64,000 nt of DNA. It comes from Bactrocera neohumeralis (Eukaryota > Arthropoda > Insecta > Diptera > Tephritidae). Within the stretch, counting starts at the first letter, position 1, and each line of letters opens with the position of its first letter. The DNA lies in contig NW_026089623.1 of NCBI RefSeq assembly GCF_024586455.1, positions 12,050,784-12,114,783 of the forward strand, read 5' to 3'. A program made the position numbers and the translations under genes. Shown piece by piece: positions 39,867-50,366 of the stretch. The notes beneath the pieces are model-generated. The model had not been told where the DNA came from and ran no database searches. It saw only the letters and a program-made list of their open reading frames with translations.

Positions 39867-41002
39867 TCAAGAATCCTCGTTGCGGGAATTACTTTGCATG
39901 TTTGAAATGGAAAGGACTTCTCATTTGCATACAGTAACAGGACCATTTGTCTGTCAAAAACACTCCACTCTTTTTAGTTTACGATTTACCACATCTTTGG
40001 GGTTTCCTTTTCTGTTACTTCGTAGGGTTCCACACACATAAGTTTTTCGGGTATATAAGAGTTTTGTAAGACTAACTGAATTACAAAAATTATCCATGTA
40101 AAGCGCGTAGCCTTTATCGATATAGTCCTCAAGTAAATGTAAAACAACGTCAGCAGTGTGACCTACTTTATGGGTAGTTACCTCAGATTTTCCGCTTTAT
40201 TTTTTGTCGGAAAAGCAATCTTCCCTGCCATAGCATCATGGATTCGTCAATACAAATATTTTTACATGATAAATGTCGTTACTTGGTACATAGTTTTCAC
40301 GCATAACATCGTTGAAATAATTTAGGATTGGTCTCATCTTGTATAATCTGTCGGTATATGGTTGTGAGTTATCAACCAAATGAAAATAACGAAGTATCAA
40401 CTGGAATCGATTGCGGCTCATATGTGTGCGCCAAAAGTTTACATTATATAGCTTGTTTGTGGCCCAGTAATGTTCTATTGTTGGAAAAGTACAAGGTCCC
40501 ATTTGCAATAAAAGTGCAATAAAAACTTTCATCTCTGCAGCACTTACGTATTGCCAATTTGATATCCTTTTAGAGGTTTTATAGCATTTTGATTCCCATT
40601 TTCCAATGTTGCAATTTCTTGCGCAGCATATAAATTAGTTTGTTCTACCTGTAATGCAAGAAACTCATCCGAAAAAAATAAATCCACTAGCGTTTGGACT
40701 GTAAAATTTGATGTATCTAATTTCACACCAACATTTTCTTCGAAAAGAAATAATTCAGTATTGTGTTGAACTTCTGTCCACAAATCATCATTCTCATTTG
40801 ACGTTGTTGCTTGAAAATCATCGTCATTATTATCAGATTCGGGGACGTTTTCAGGTTCGGAGATGACTTCATCTTCACTATCACTTGTATCCTCAGAAGG
40901 CTCATAAATGTCGTTACTACCATCGCTGCAATCATCTTCTGAATCACTTAGATTTGCATTGTACTCAATTTCACTTTGATTCAGTGACCTTTTCCTATCC
41001 AT
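39867..41002 (-). pseudogene. PiggyBac transposase N-terminal and catalytic part
   Basis: Minus strand from 41002: an acidic N-terminus (MDRKRSLNQSEIEYNANLSDSEDD, many D/E to about residue 100), as in piggyBac proteins. A frameshift near 40540 leads to EMKVFIALLLQMGPC, HYWATNKLYN and RFQLILRYFHLVDN (40532-40236). Then, in changed frames, ICIDESMMLWQGR (first catalytic Asp region) and DYIDKGYALYMDNF with CGTLRSNRKGNPKDVV (second Asp region). The third catalytic Asp region is lost at the junction with element P. Transposase cuts and rejoins at TTAA; this copy is dead. Confidence 0.85.
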
Positions 41003-41171
41003 ATTGGGTTCTTGATAATTATGACAGAAATTTTAGAGAATGTTTATAAATCTAAAAAGAAAGAAAATAATAATAAAATTATGATAATTTTAATAAATAA
41101 TAATAACTATAAAACAAAATACTATAGAAAGCAAAAATGGTATTTTTTTTAGGAAAAAAAGGACCTACCTA

Positions 41172-41227
41172 CTACGAGATAATTCGTAGCATTCCTTCCC
41201 AGACGTCAACTACGAGATAACTCGTAG
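41172..41227. repeat. Right subterminal palindromes of piggyBac
   Basis: CTACGAGATAATTCGTAG at 41172-41189 and CTACGAGATAACTCGTAG at 41210-41227, spaced much as the pair at the left end. Confidence 0.75.
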
Positions 41228-41458
41228 ATCCTTTTTCTCCTTAAAAACATCATTTTTGATTTTTGATGATACCAATGTTCTAGAAATAGAGTTTTTAGTA
41301 ATATAATGTGAACAAATCAAATTGTCATTTTTGGACAGTTTTCAGAAAATGGTTTTGGCAGTCAACGTGTTAAAGATTCAAATATATTTATTGTTAGCAG
41401 AAATACACTTAGAGAAGTTTTTTCTTTCTCATATTATCAATTTTTACATATTATCTAA

Positions 41459-42900
41459 ATGAACGGAGATTCCAAGGAGTCTAAATCGATACAATATCTG
41501 AAAGTACAAAAAATGATTTCTGAAGAAAAGAGCCCATGTACACCTGCTGAAGCTACACGCTCAAAGCAAGGTGCTACAAAGCAAAAAAAAATTAAAGATA
41601 TTTCATATACTAAATTTATTGCTGAGAGTGACAGTCTAATTCGATACTGCACTCGATTTTCATCTTCACCGATTCAAGACAATTCTGAATCGGTATTAGA
41701 AATAAAAAAAAAATCTAAGCAATTTCTGGGCACGTCTCCAAGTTGCTGACTCAATTCTAGAATCTAACGAATCAGGTCTACAGGAAAATTTTAAATCCTC
41801 GGCTTGCTCCAAATACGAAAACTGCTTAGACCAATACGAGGAAACGAGAGCTATGGTCTCCGATCAACTGAGATTAATTAAAGCAATTGCACCTACTCCA
41901 CAACCGAGAGTAGAGCTGCCACAAATTCAAAGCCAAGAGGCGAGTTCAGGCATTCACCTTAAAGTGCCAGCATGCGGTACAGCGGCCGTGTACATAAACC
42001 ATCCTCAATTATCACAAGCGCAAAAATTGTATCACCTCCGATACAAAACAAAAGGTCAAGCAGGCGTAATAGTCAAACTGTTCGCTCTTAATGACGAAAA
42101 TTTCAATTATGCTTGGGAAGCTCTAAAAGATCGTTACGAGAACGAAAGAATATTAGTCGACTAACAAGTCACAATATTAATGAATTTACCAAAAATTCAG
42201 ACAGAAACAAGTGAAGAAATTATAGAACTTCAATCCACTGTTTCAAATTGCTTGTCGGTTCTAGCGACACAGAATATTCCCACAGACAATTGGGACCCCA
42301 CACTGGTAAATATATGCTCCGCGGCATTACCGGAAAAGTCTTTGCTTTTGTGGGAGCAATCGCTCTCATCACGAAGAAAATGCCCAACGTGGCAACAAAT
42401 GAAAGATTTCTTAACTACCCAATATAAAATTGCGGAAAGGGTCGATAAAAAAATGGTCAGAACTAAAAACGTTCAACACGACCTAACTTGAAGTTTCATT
42501 AGACCCCAAGCTAGTAACAACCACAATTTAAACAGAAGCTTCTTTAAAAATCAATCGTACACATCCGAACAAAATAAACAAACATCCTGCGAACTGTGTA
42601 AAGGAGGGCACAAGCTGAAAGCTTGCAAAAAGTTTAAAAAACTTAATATCAATGAAGGAACAACTTTGTCAGATCAAAAAGACTCTGTACAAACTGCTTG
42701 TCCCACTCACAAAATCTCACTAATTGCGAAAGCAAATTCAATTGCATATATTGCCACAAGAGGCATCATTCAATGTTGCATTTCAATAACTTTCCTAGCA
42801 CTCCAAAGTAGCGCTTTCTCAAAAAGAGCCATGGGTTTAGTTGCAACCGCAACTCCCGAAGCACAAAATCACGAAATTTGCCAAGAGACACCATAGTGCT
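41459..42900 (+). pseudogene. Bel-1 copy B gag
   Basis: Starts MNGDSKESKSIQYLKVQK at 41459, then SEEKSPCTPAEATRSKQGATKQ shared with copy A. Pieces: 41459-41749; 41853-42164 (AIAPTPQPRVELPQIQSQEASS, YINHPQLSQAQKLYHLRYKTKGQAG); 42180-42491 (NLPKIQTETSEEIIELQSTVSNCLSVLATQNIPTDNWDP), DUF1759-like; zinc-knuckle remnants at about 42590-42790 (CELCKGGHKLKAC, then CYIATRG-type decay). Five or more breaks. A deletion near 41980 removes the FYGxxxxWPxFRDMF motif that Bel-2 keeps. Confidence 0.75.
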
Positions 42901-42920
42901 CCAAGGCATTAAAAACTCAA

Positions 42921-43415
42921 ATGTTACACAGCGAGAATCAAAGTAGGGCACTACTACCCACAGCAGTTATCTCTATCGAACACCGAGGAGAACTTTTCAA
43001 ACTAAGAGCCCTAATAGACCAAGGATCACAACGATCATTAATAGCGTCTAGGGCGCAAAATAGGCTAAAACTACCAACAAAACAAGCCAATTATGAAATT
43101 ACGGGAATGGGCGGAAGAGTAGTAAAAAACTCAAATAAAATCTGCCCCATTACCCTAATTGCCCCCCAAGCTGATAAGCGCGTACAAGCAGAAGCTATAG
43201 TCTTACCGCAACTTACGAACATGCTTCCAACCCATCATATAAATATCAAGCATTGGCAAAAGGTTGCACACCTAAAGTTAGCAGATCCTAACTGCAACAC
43301 CCCGCTCAAATAGATCTTCTATTAGGCAGCGAAATTATACCTCAAATTATCCTTGAAAGGTTTGAAAAAAATTCAAACACCCTTCTAGCTCAAAATACTA
43401 AACTCGGTTGGATAC
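42921..43415 (+). pseudogene. Bel-1 copy B protease, cut by Bel-2
   Basis: LLPTAVISIEHRGELFKLRALIDQGSQRSLIASRAQNRLKLP: a DUF1758-type retropepsin with the DQGS version of the active site common in Bel-Pao. It continues past a break near 43310 to LLGSEIIPQII and LLAQNTKLGW, the end of the domain. Codon for codon this continues after Bel-2 at 50367 (ILSGIVTEP), which shows the insertion point. Confidence 0.75.
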
Positions 43416-44033
43416 TGTTTAATCCAAACAAATACTCCTCTGCATTACTCCCACAAATTACATAAAGTAATAGAGGCGTAATGCAGAGGAATATCAACCG
43501 CCCCAGCTTCACACACAAAAACAAAAGGAGAAACAAAAAAGAAATAATTTTCCCGCGCTTTTGACAAAAAAAGCATTATTATCCCGCCAACATAGCAGCG
43601 AAACACAAGCGATAGCAGATATCACGGAGAACAAAACGATTAAAACAAGCACAAGTGAACTACAAGTGAATTACAATAAAGTGAATACAACTAGTGAGAC
43701 AAATTACAGTGAACAAACGCAGCTAAACACGGAAAAACGTTTTTAAACAAGGAATCCACACAACATTAAACAGCGATACTCCACATCAACAACAACAACA
43801 ACACAGGAAAAAGGAATTTGCACCCACAACAGGTTACAACACATGAAATTATTAACATAGAATTACATATATCTATAAATTAAACCAATTAACCCATATT
43901 GGCAACACACACACACCCCCATATATTTATATACATATATATACGATTAAACTCGAATTTTATAACGTTTGAACTTAAACTAATTATCTTTTAATTAATC
44001 GAAATCGGCCCCATACGTCGACATACCCCGACA
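43416..44033 (+). repeat. Bel-2 5' LTR
   Basis: 618 bp, TGTTTAATCC to CCCCGACA. TTTTTGGTCCTATCGAGCCG, the primer site, follows. An inner inverted phrase, CCTCTGCATTAC...GTAATGCAGAGG (about 43438-43480), can form a hairpin. Confidence 0.9.
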
Positions 44034-44909
44034 TTTTTGGTCCTATCGAGCCGCGATAATTAAAAGAAAAAGTCTTCGTGGGAATTTTAACAACAACATC
44101 ATCGTTGAAATTCTAGAACCAAACCCAAAAATTCACAGAGTGCACCCAACAAACAAAAAGCTTGCATGCTGAATCAACAAATACCCCAACAAGTAAATAA
44201 AAACAAAAACAACCCAAAATTAACAAAAACCGGAAAAAAGCTGTAAGTGCGACCCATATTTTTTTTGCAAAATAATACAAAATGCAAATCATATTTGTTA
44301 AAAAATACCCAGTTGTCAAATTGTGTTAAGAAGACTTAAGCATAATTTATTTGTTTTATTAGGTTAACAAAAATTTGATTTGCACTATTTAATTATATGT
44401 ATATACTCGTACACACATATTTACCCAAGAGAAGAAGTGCAATAATATAATATATGCATATATTTTGCCGTCGGCTATTGCATTCTTCTCGTTGAAGTAA
44501 AATTACATACATACATATATATGTATGTACCTTAATAAATATACACCCGCTACATTCTACATACGAATAGCGCACCCATTCGCTTATATTTGTTGGTGAC
44601 GAAAATTGCTAGCGAACAGCACGTCAAAAGACAAATACCCAGTAGGAAATTAAAACGGTGACCCAGTAGGAAAAAGTGCAAAAACCTGCAAAATTTTATT
44701 TATCGATTTTTTTCGACGATTCATCGGAAATTCAATAATTTCATATAAATATTAACCATCGAACATCAAAGAGATAAAAACAAGAAAATTAATTTAAAAT
44801 TTTTAAAATAAATAAAACACTATACGAAAAGTTTTTAAAGTTTGTTTTATTACATTTTCGTAACTCTACGTGACTTATTTTTCTCGTTCAACCCAAAGAT
44901 TAAATATCT
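44034..44909 (+). other. Bel-2 leader, no gene
   Basis: 836 bases or more of AT-rich untranslated sequence with ATACATACATATATATG simple repeats near 44510. No ORF with recognisable content. Confidence 0.6.
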
Positions 44910-46037
44910 CTTACCCAAAAATGGAAATGGAAGATTTCAAAATTACGACAACGGATTTAATTGAATTCGTGGAAGACCATCTTCAGACCCAAAGTGAAGA
45001 TGAATCGGTCTATACACTTGAAATTAAAAGGGTCGAACTAAATTCGCTCTATCAAAAAGAAAAGCGCTCATATGATGTGATCAGAAGAATTTCTCGCGAA
45101 AGTCATGAAACCATCGATTTCTTTAAAGTGAAAGAAAAATACCGAAAAAGTTATCAAATGTACCTCTCTTGCTTAGCTTCCATCAACGAAGATGTAGATA
45201 CGCGTAAAACACAGGTGTCAACCCAACCCATTAAGGAAAGGACTTCAGGAAAGAAGCCACGATGATGGATTTCGCTCCTGCAGTTCACCTTCCACCATGT
45301 GACACCGACATCTTTTACGGAGATTACACAACTTGGCCCACCTTTCGGGATATGTTTACAGCCCTGTATACCCGTAACCCAAGGATTAGTAATGTTGAAA
45401 GACTCTTTCACCTTACTCAGAAGACCCGAGGAGAAGCAAGAGAGGTTATTCAAAACGCACCCTTAACAAATGATTATTTCATACTTGCCGGGAAAAATTT
45501 AGTCGACCAAGGTTGCAGGTAAACACTCAATTAAAGACCCTTTTTAACCTACCCCAAGTAACTCAGGAAACAGGTTGTGCTATAAAAAGCTTACAACGTT
45601 CCGTTAATAACGTTTTAACCAATTTAAACAATCTTGAGATTGACACACAAAGCTGGGATCCGATATTAATATATCTTTGTAGTTCAAAACTACCTAAACA
45701 AACTCTCGAAACCTTTGAATATACCCTAGCAGATAATTCAGATATACCGACGTGGTCAAATTTCGACAGTTTTTTAACCTTCAAATACAAAACTCTCGAA
45801 TCTGTTGGAAACTTCAAAGCTTCAGTAGCAAAATTACCCCCATTCCACAGCGGTACAGTTAAAAGAACAGATGAAAAGAAATATAACACTTTTCATGCTA
45901 ACGTGGCTGAAACGCAAATTGCTAGACCCTCTCATACTCTAAGGAATAATAATTTCAACTTTACTCAAATACAGAAAGCTGTAAGCTCTGCAAAAAGCAG
46001 CACCCTATTCGAGAATTTTCTAAATTTCTCGCAATGA
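44870..46037 (+). pseudogene. Bel-2 gag, in three frames
   Basis: First frame 44870-45265, with the likely start at MEMEDFKITTTDLIE (44921), an N-terminal helical region. At 45262-45265 its stop overlaps an ATG (ATGA). The second frame (45262-45522) holds PPCDTDIFYGDYTTWPTF and RDMFTALY, the DUF1759 signature. The third (45513-46037) holds NNLEIDTQSWDPILIYLCSSKLP. It ends in another ATGA overlap with the next frame at 46034. The frames follow one another without loss of homologous residues, so these are frameshifts or sites of reinitiation rather than separate genes. Confidence 0.75.
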
Positions 46038-46708
46038 ATGTAGAGTCACGTATCCCCACAATCAAAAAATATGGTTATTGCTATAACTGCTTGGCCATAT
46101 CACATAGCTACAAGAACTGCGTGAGTAAATTCTCGTGTCGTAAGTGTCACAAAAAACACAATACTCTGATACACAGAGAATCCAGCTTTCGACCTGAATC
46201 AACTCCGGAAATGCCAAACGTCACTAGTTCGAGCCCTGAAAACGATTCAAGTACCGCATTACCCACCCAAAGCACAAATACAAATCGGAAAGCCTACACT
46301 ACAACTATACAGTCCACTATATCATCAACCCAAGACCCACCCAACCCAAGTAGGAAGCAGATATTACTCGGTACTGCAATGGTTCAAATAGAACATAATG
46401 GCCAGCGATATTCCGCGAGAGCTCTTATTGATTCAGGATCGGAAGCCACATTTATATCTCGAAGACTTCAGAGAAGTTTGGATATACCCACCCACTCTGT
46501 ATCAGCCCAAGTGACCGGACTATACAATGCAGTTTCAGCAACACCAACGAGTATTTGTGAAATCACGCTTTGCTCACTCTTAAACACAAATTATAAGCTA
46601 TCAGCACAGGCATTTATACTAAATAGCCTAACTGAGAATTTACCCTCATACCCCATAGATCCAAAGCAGTGTCTTAAAAATCTTGGATTCACGTTAGCCG
46701 ACACCTAA
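46034..46708 (+). CDS. Bel-2 zinc knuckles and protease
   Basis: 224 codons. Zinc knuckles CYNCLAISHSYKNC (CX2CX4HX4C) and CRKCHKKHNTLIH at residues about 16-46, then a Ser/Thr-rich linker and a DUF1758-type retropepsin beginning AMVQIEHNGQRYSARALIDSGSEATFI (active site D-S-G-S at about 150). It ends in a TAA within LADT*FHKPRPVDILIGSD, exactly where related proteins continue, so this stop is in frame with the next part. Protease cleaves Gag-Pol. Confidence 0.8.
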   Translation: MNVESRIPTIKKYGYCYNCLAISHSYKNCVSKFSCRKCHKKHNTLIHRESSFRPESTPEMPNVTSSSPENDSSTALPTQSTNTNRKAYTTTIQSTISSTQDPPNPSRKQILLGTAMVQIEHNGQRYSARALIDSGSEATFISRRLQRSLDIPTHSVSAQVTGLYNAVSATPTSICEITLCSLLNTNYKLSAQAFILNSLTENLPSYPIDPKQCLKNLGFTLADT

Positions 46709-48194
46709 TTTCACAAACCCAGACCCGTGGATATATTAATCGGTAGTGATATCTATCCAAGTATTTTACTCAATGGAGTAAAGCGGAACGTACTAGGTTC
46801 ACTCTTAGCTCAAGAGACAGAATTCGGATGGATATTGTCCGGACCCATCACCCAACCCACCCAAAATTCCGCCATAGTTTCATTTCACAATAAAGTGAAC
46901 CCTAAGAATCTACTCACACGTTTTTGGGAGATGGAGGAAATCCCAAAGGAATCCGTAGTTTCCAAATCAGATCAAATTTGTGAGGAAATTTTCCAAAAAA
47001 CTACCCGTCGTAATCCAGATGGGCGCTATATAGTAACCCTACCCTTCAAAGAACCCGACAATATTGATATCGGATACTCTAGACATATAGCACTGGCCCA
47101 ATTCCTCAGAAATGAACGAGCTTTACTTAAAAAACCCGAAGTGAAAGCAGAATATGACAAAGCAATTATGGAATATTTGGAACTCGGACAAATGAAGAAA
47201 ATAGAATATGACCCTTCTGTTAAAGCGACCCATTATTACTTACCACACGACGCAGTCATTAAACCCGATCGTATAACCACGAAATTGCGTGTGGTATTTA
47301 ATGCATCTTGCCCCACGTCAAATAACAAAAGCTTAAATGACGTCTTTCATATCGGGCCTACTTTACAGAAAGACCTTGTCATTCTGATCACAAATTGGCG
47401 ACTCTTCCAATTCGTTTTTTAATGCGGATATTCAGAAAATGTACCGGCAAATACTCGTAGACCCTAATCACACTCGGTTCCAAAGGATATTATTTAGGAA
47501 GTCCCCGGATAACACAATAGAAGACTTCGAATTGCAAACAGTCACGTTCGGCATAAATTGTGCGCCGTATCTAGCGATCCGTACCCTCATGAAGCTAGCT
47601 GATGATATAGAAGAAACCCACCCATTAGCAGCCAAAATATTTCGCCAGGAAATGTATGTAGACGATGTTTTAGCTGGAACACATGACCTGACCACGGCAA
47701 AGTCAGCACGAGATGAACTCATTTCCGCTCTGAAATCCCCAGGATTCGCTCTGCGAAAATGGACCTCCAATGACCCACACATTCTGAAAAGACTTCCACG
47801 GGATCATCTTTTAGAAACAGAATCACTCAACCTTTCAGAACCCGAAAACACCAAAACCCTGGGCATTCGATGGAACTCCAAAAAGGATTCATTTTTCTTC
47901 CTCGTCAACCCATTGGAGAAAAAACCCGCACACACCAAACGTGAAGTTTTATCAGCCATAGCAAAATTGTTTGACCCAGTCGGTTGGCTTAGTCCAAAAG
48001 TAATCACGGCAAAAATAATTACGCAACAAATATGGCTAGATAAAACTGACTGGGATGAAAGCCTGAAGCCCCTCACCCTTCATCGATGGAACAGCTTCGT
48101 AAAGGATTATGACAACATAAACAAAATTGAAATACCCAGATGGACCCATTTCAACCCAACAGCCACCATTGAATTCCACGGTTGTTCCCATTAA
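46709..48194 (+). pseudogene. Bel-2 reverse transcriptase
   Basis: Continues in frame after the TAA: VDILIGSDIYP, FGWILSGPI, LLTRFWEMEEIP, then RT: YYLPHDAVIKPD, LRVVFNASCPTSNNKSLND and FVF. A one-base change in a run of six T near 47415 shifts the frame, which continues as ADIQKMYRQILVDPNHTRFQRILF, VTFGINCAPYLAIRTL and MYVDDVLAGTHDL (catalytic YVDD). The connection AKLFDPVGWLSP follows. The frame ends at FHGCS, where RNase H should start: about 70 bases including its first catalytic part are deleted. Confidence 0.85.
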
Positions 48195-49056
48195 AACCGT
48201 ATCCCTGCCCAGATTGGAACTGTGCGGAGCGGTTCTACTAGTTAACCTTGTTAACTCTACCCTATTCCAACTACACCTAACCCAATACAAAAATTATTTT
48301 TGGACTGACTCAACCATAGTTCTCGCTTGGTTAAACAAACCACCCTGTTCATGGACCCCTTTCGTTTCTCATCGAGTAGCTGCAATCACCGAGAAAGTGG
48401 GAGTCGGTAATTGGAGCCATGTGGAAAGCCAAGACAATCCCGCAGACTTGACAAGCCGAGGATGTACACCCACCGATCTATTGAATTGCAACCTCTGGTG
48501 GCATGAACCCCAATGGCTACAACATGATAAGGAGCATTTTCCAACATCGGAGAAAACATACAACACTACCGTGGAATTCAAACCCGTTAAGATGTTTGCG
48601 ATAACCACCCAAGAGGATATACTCGAAAGGTTTTCCTCATTCCCCAGAGCTATTCGCGTTATCGCTTACCTATTCAGGTTTTGCGCAAATGCCTCACCAA
48701 GGAGGCGAGAAATTGATTACTCAAACCACGAAATAACCCCGGAAGAGTTCAAAACAACCCGAATGAAGTTAATTATTCACACCCAAAAAACACATTTCCG
48801 AGAAGAATATGATGTCTTGACCCGTAAAACCCAAATACATAAGAAAAGTTCATTATTGACTTTAAATCTATTCATTGACCCTAAAGGAGTTATGCTATCA
48901 TATAATGAGCGCCACCCTATCTTATTACCCTATAATAGTCGTATAACAAAATTACTAACTCAATTTACCCATTTAGCAATGTTACACGGCGGAAATCAGC
49001 TAGTTTTGACTCCTAAGGACAGAATTCTGGATACCCAAAGCAAAGATGCTGATTAA
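48195..49056 (+). pseudogene. Bel-2 RNase H C-terminal part and integrase N-terminal part
   Basis: Open from 48127 but homologous only from TVVPIKTVSLPRLELCGAV (about 48180). FWTDSTIVLAWL and VESQDNPADLTSRG are RNase H blocks; ILERFSSFPRAIRVIAYLFRF and YNERHPILLPYNSRIT lead into the integrase zinc-binding region, broken near 49040. QCKTC.IHNKAQQTQIMAALP and the start of the catalytic domain (FPATGID) follow in a further frame, to 49180. The integrase core with its D,D,E residues is absent. Confidence 0.8.
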
Positions 49057-49180
49057 AACAATAATTCATCAATGCAAAACGTGCATCATACATAACAAGG
49101 CTCAACAAACCCAAATAATGGCAGCTCTTCCAAACGAAAGAACTATTCTAACCCGTCCATTTCCTGCCACTGGTATCGAC

Positions 49181-49640
49181 TAAGCAGACCCTAGTACCCA
49201 CACTGAAGATCCGTTTAAGATGTGATGGTGAATGGCATAAAGTTCGAGCCATTTTGAACCCTACTCTAAGAATTACAAATATAGCGGCCGAACTCGTCAA
49301 AAAATTCAAACTGCCAATTACATACCTCAACACTTATCGTATTTGTAGCATAAAAATTAGCTCAAATAATGACACAAAGTTTTGTCTGGAATGTAACGCA
49401 GTTATCACCCACAATTTACCCAAAAAACCCTATGAGCGAGACTTAAGTAACGGTGTGCATATGCGCTTTGAACATTTAGTCCTCGCTGACCCTCAATTCC
49501 ATAGCAACAAAGAGATAACGTTGGAGATTGGAGCGGATATATGCCCTCAAATTATAAGAAGTGGACTCTTCAAACACGATAATGGTGCAGTGGCAGCGCA
49601 GAATACAGCATTTGGCTGGACCCTTACTGGCACCATCTAA
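49181..49640 (+). CDS. Second protease-like module before the Bel-2 3' LTR
   Basis: Begins abruptly in integrase sequence and then reads LKIRLRCDGEWHKVRAILNPTLRITNIAAELVKKFKLPIT. This is the DUF1758-type protease pattern of other Bel-Pao elements (VRALLDPGSQ..I...LV..L.LP), but with N-P-T at the active site. It continues FEHLVLADPQFHSNKEITLEIGADICPQII and AAQNTAFGWTLTGTI, the usual end of that region, then a stop. The open frame starts at 49254. So it is a protease-like domain from another Bel-Pao lineage in place of the integrase core. Catalytically inactive by inspection. Confidence 0.65.
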
Positions 49641-49745
49641 CCCTAAGTATACTTCTAATAATCACTCCATTTCATTTCAAAACCTTCAATATATGTGACC
49701 CTACTAATACTCAATTATTTCGCAGATTCTGCAAGGTGGCCGGGA
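49641..49745 (+). other. Bel-2 3' untranslated region and polypurine tract
   Basis: Short AT-rich stretch ending GCAAGGTGGCCGGGA directly before the LTR. Bel-3 has a similar tract, GGGAGGCCGGGA. Confidence 0.6.
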
Positions 49746-50366
49746 TGTTTAATCCAAACAAATACTCCTCTGCATTACTCCCACAAATTACATAAAGTAA
49801 TAGAGGCGTAATGCAGAGGAATATCAACCGCCCCAACTTCACACACAAAAACAAAAGGAGAAACAAAAAAGAAATAATTTTCCCGCGCTTTTGACAAAAA
49901 AAGCATTATTATCCCGCCAACATAGCAGCGAAACACAAGCGATAGCAGATATCACGGAGAACAAAACGATTAAAACAAGCACAAGTGAACTACAAGTGAA
50001 TTACAATAAAGTGAATACAACTAGTGAGACAAATTACAGTGAACAAACGCAGCTAAACACGGAAAAACGTTTTTAAACAAGGAATCCACACAACATTAAA
50101 CAGCGATACTCCACATCAACAACAACAACAACAACACAGGAAAAAGGAATTTGCACCCACAACAGGTTACAACACATGAAATTATTAACATAGAATTACA
50201 TATATCTATAAATTAAACCAATTAACCCATATTGGCAACACACACACACCCCCATATATTTATATACATATATATACGATTAAACTCGAATTTTATAACG
50301 TTTGAACTTAAACTAATTATCTTTTAATTAATCGAAATCGGCCCCATACGTCGACATACCCCGACA
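49746..50366 (+). repeat. Bel-2 3' LTR
   Basis: 621 bp, same ends as the 5' LTR; one extra CAA in the (CAA)n tract near 50125 and one A for G near 49836. Followed by GATAC. Confidence 0.9.

Larger units (their letters stand above)
34179..41369 (-). mobile_element. PiggyBac-family DNA transposon, interrupted by element P
   Basis: Perfect 15-base terminal inverted repeats CACGTTGACTGCCAA, each next to TTAA (34175-34178 and 41370-41373), the piggyBac target. The transposase is on the minus strand, split by element P at 34825-39866. Near each end lie two copies of the palindrome CTACGAGATAACTCGTAG. Without the inserted element it would be about 2.1 kb, within the family range. Confidence 0.9.
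43416..50366 (+). mobile_element. Bel-Pao element Bel-2, complete ends, young insertion
   Basis: 6951 bp with LTRs of 618 and 621 bp, flanked by GATAC (43411-43415 and 50367-50371). The LTRs differ, as far as I can compare by eye, by one substitution and one CAA unit. Internal region: primer site, leader, Gag, zinc knuckles, protease, RT, partial RNase H, integrase N-terminal part, then a second protease-like module and the polypurine tract. RNase H start and integrase core are missing. Confidence 0.9.

Noticed and set aside
43561..43746. 61-codon ORF in the Bel-2 LTR, identical at 49891-50076
   Set aside because: It lies inside the two LTRs and is identical only because the LTRs are nearly identical; no domain.
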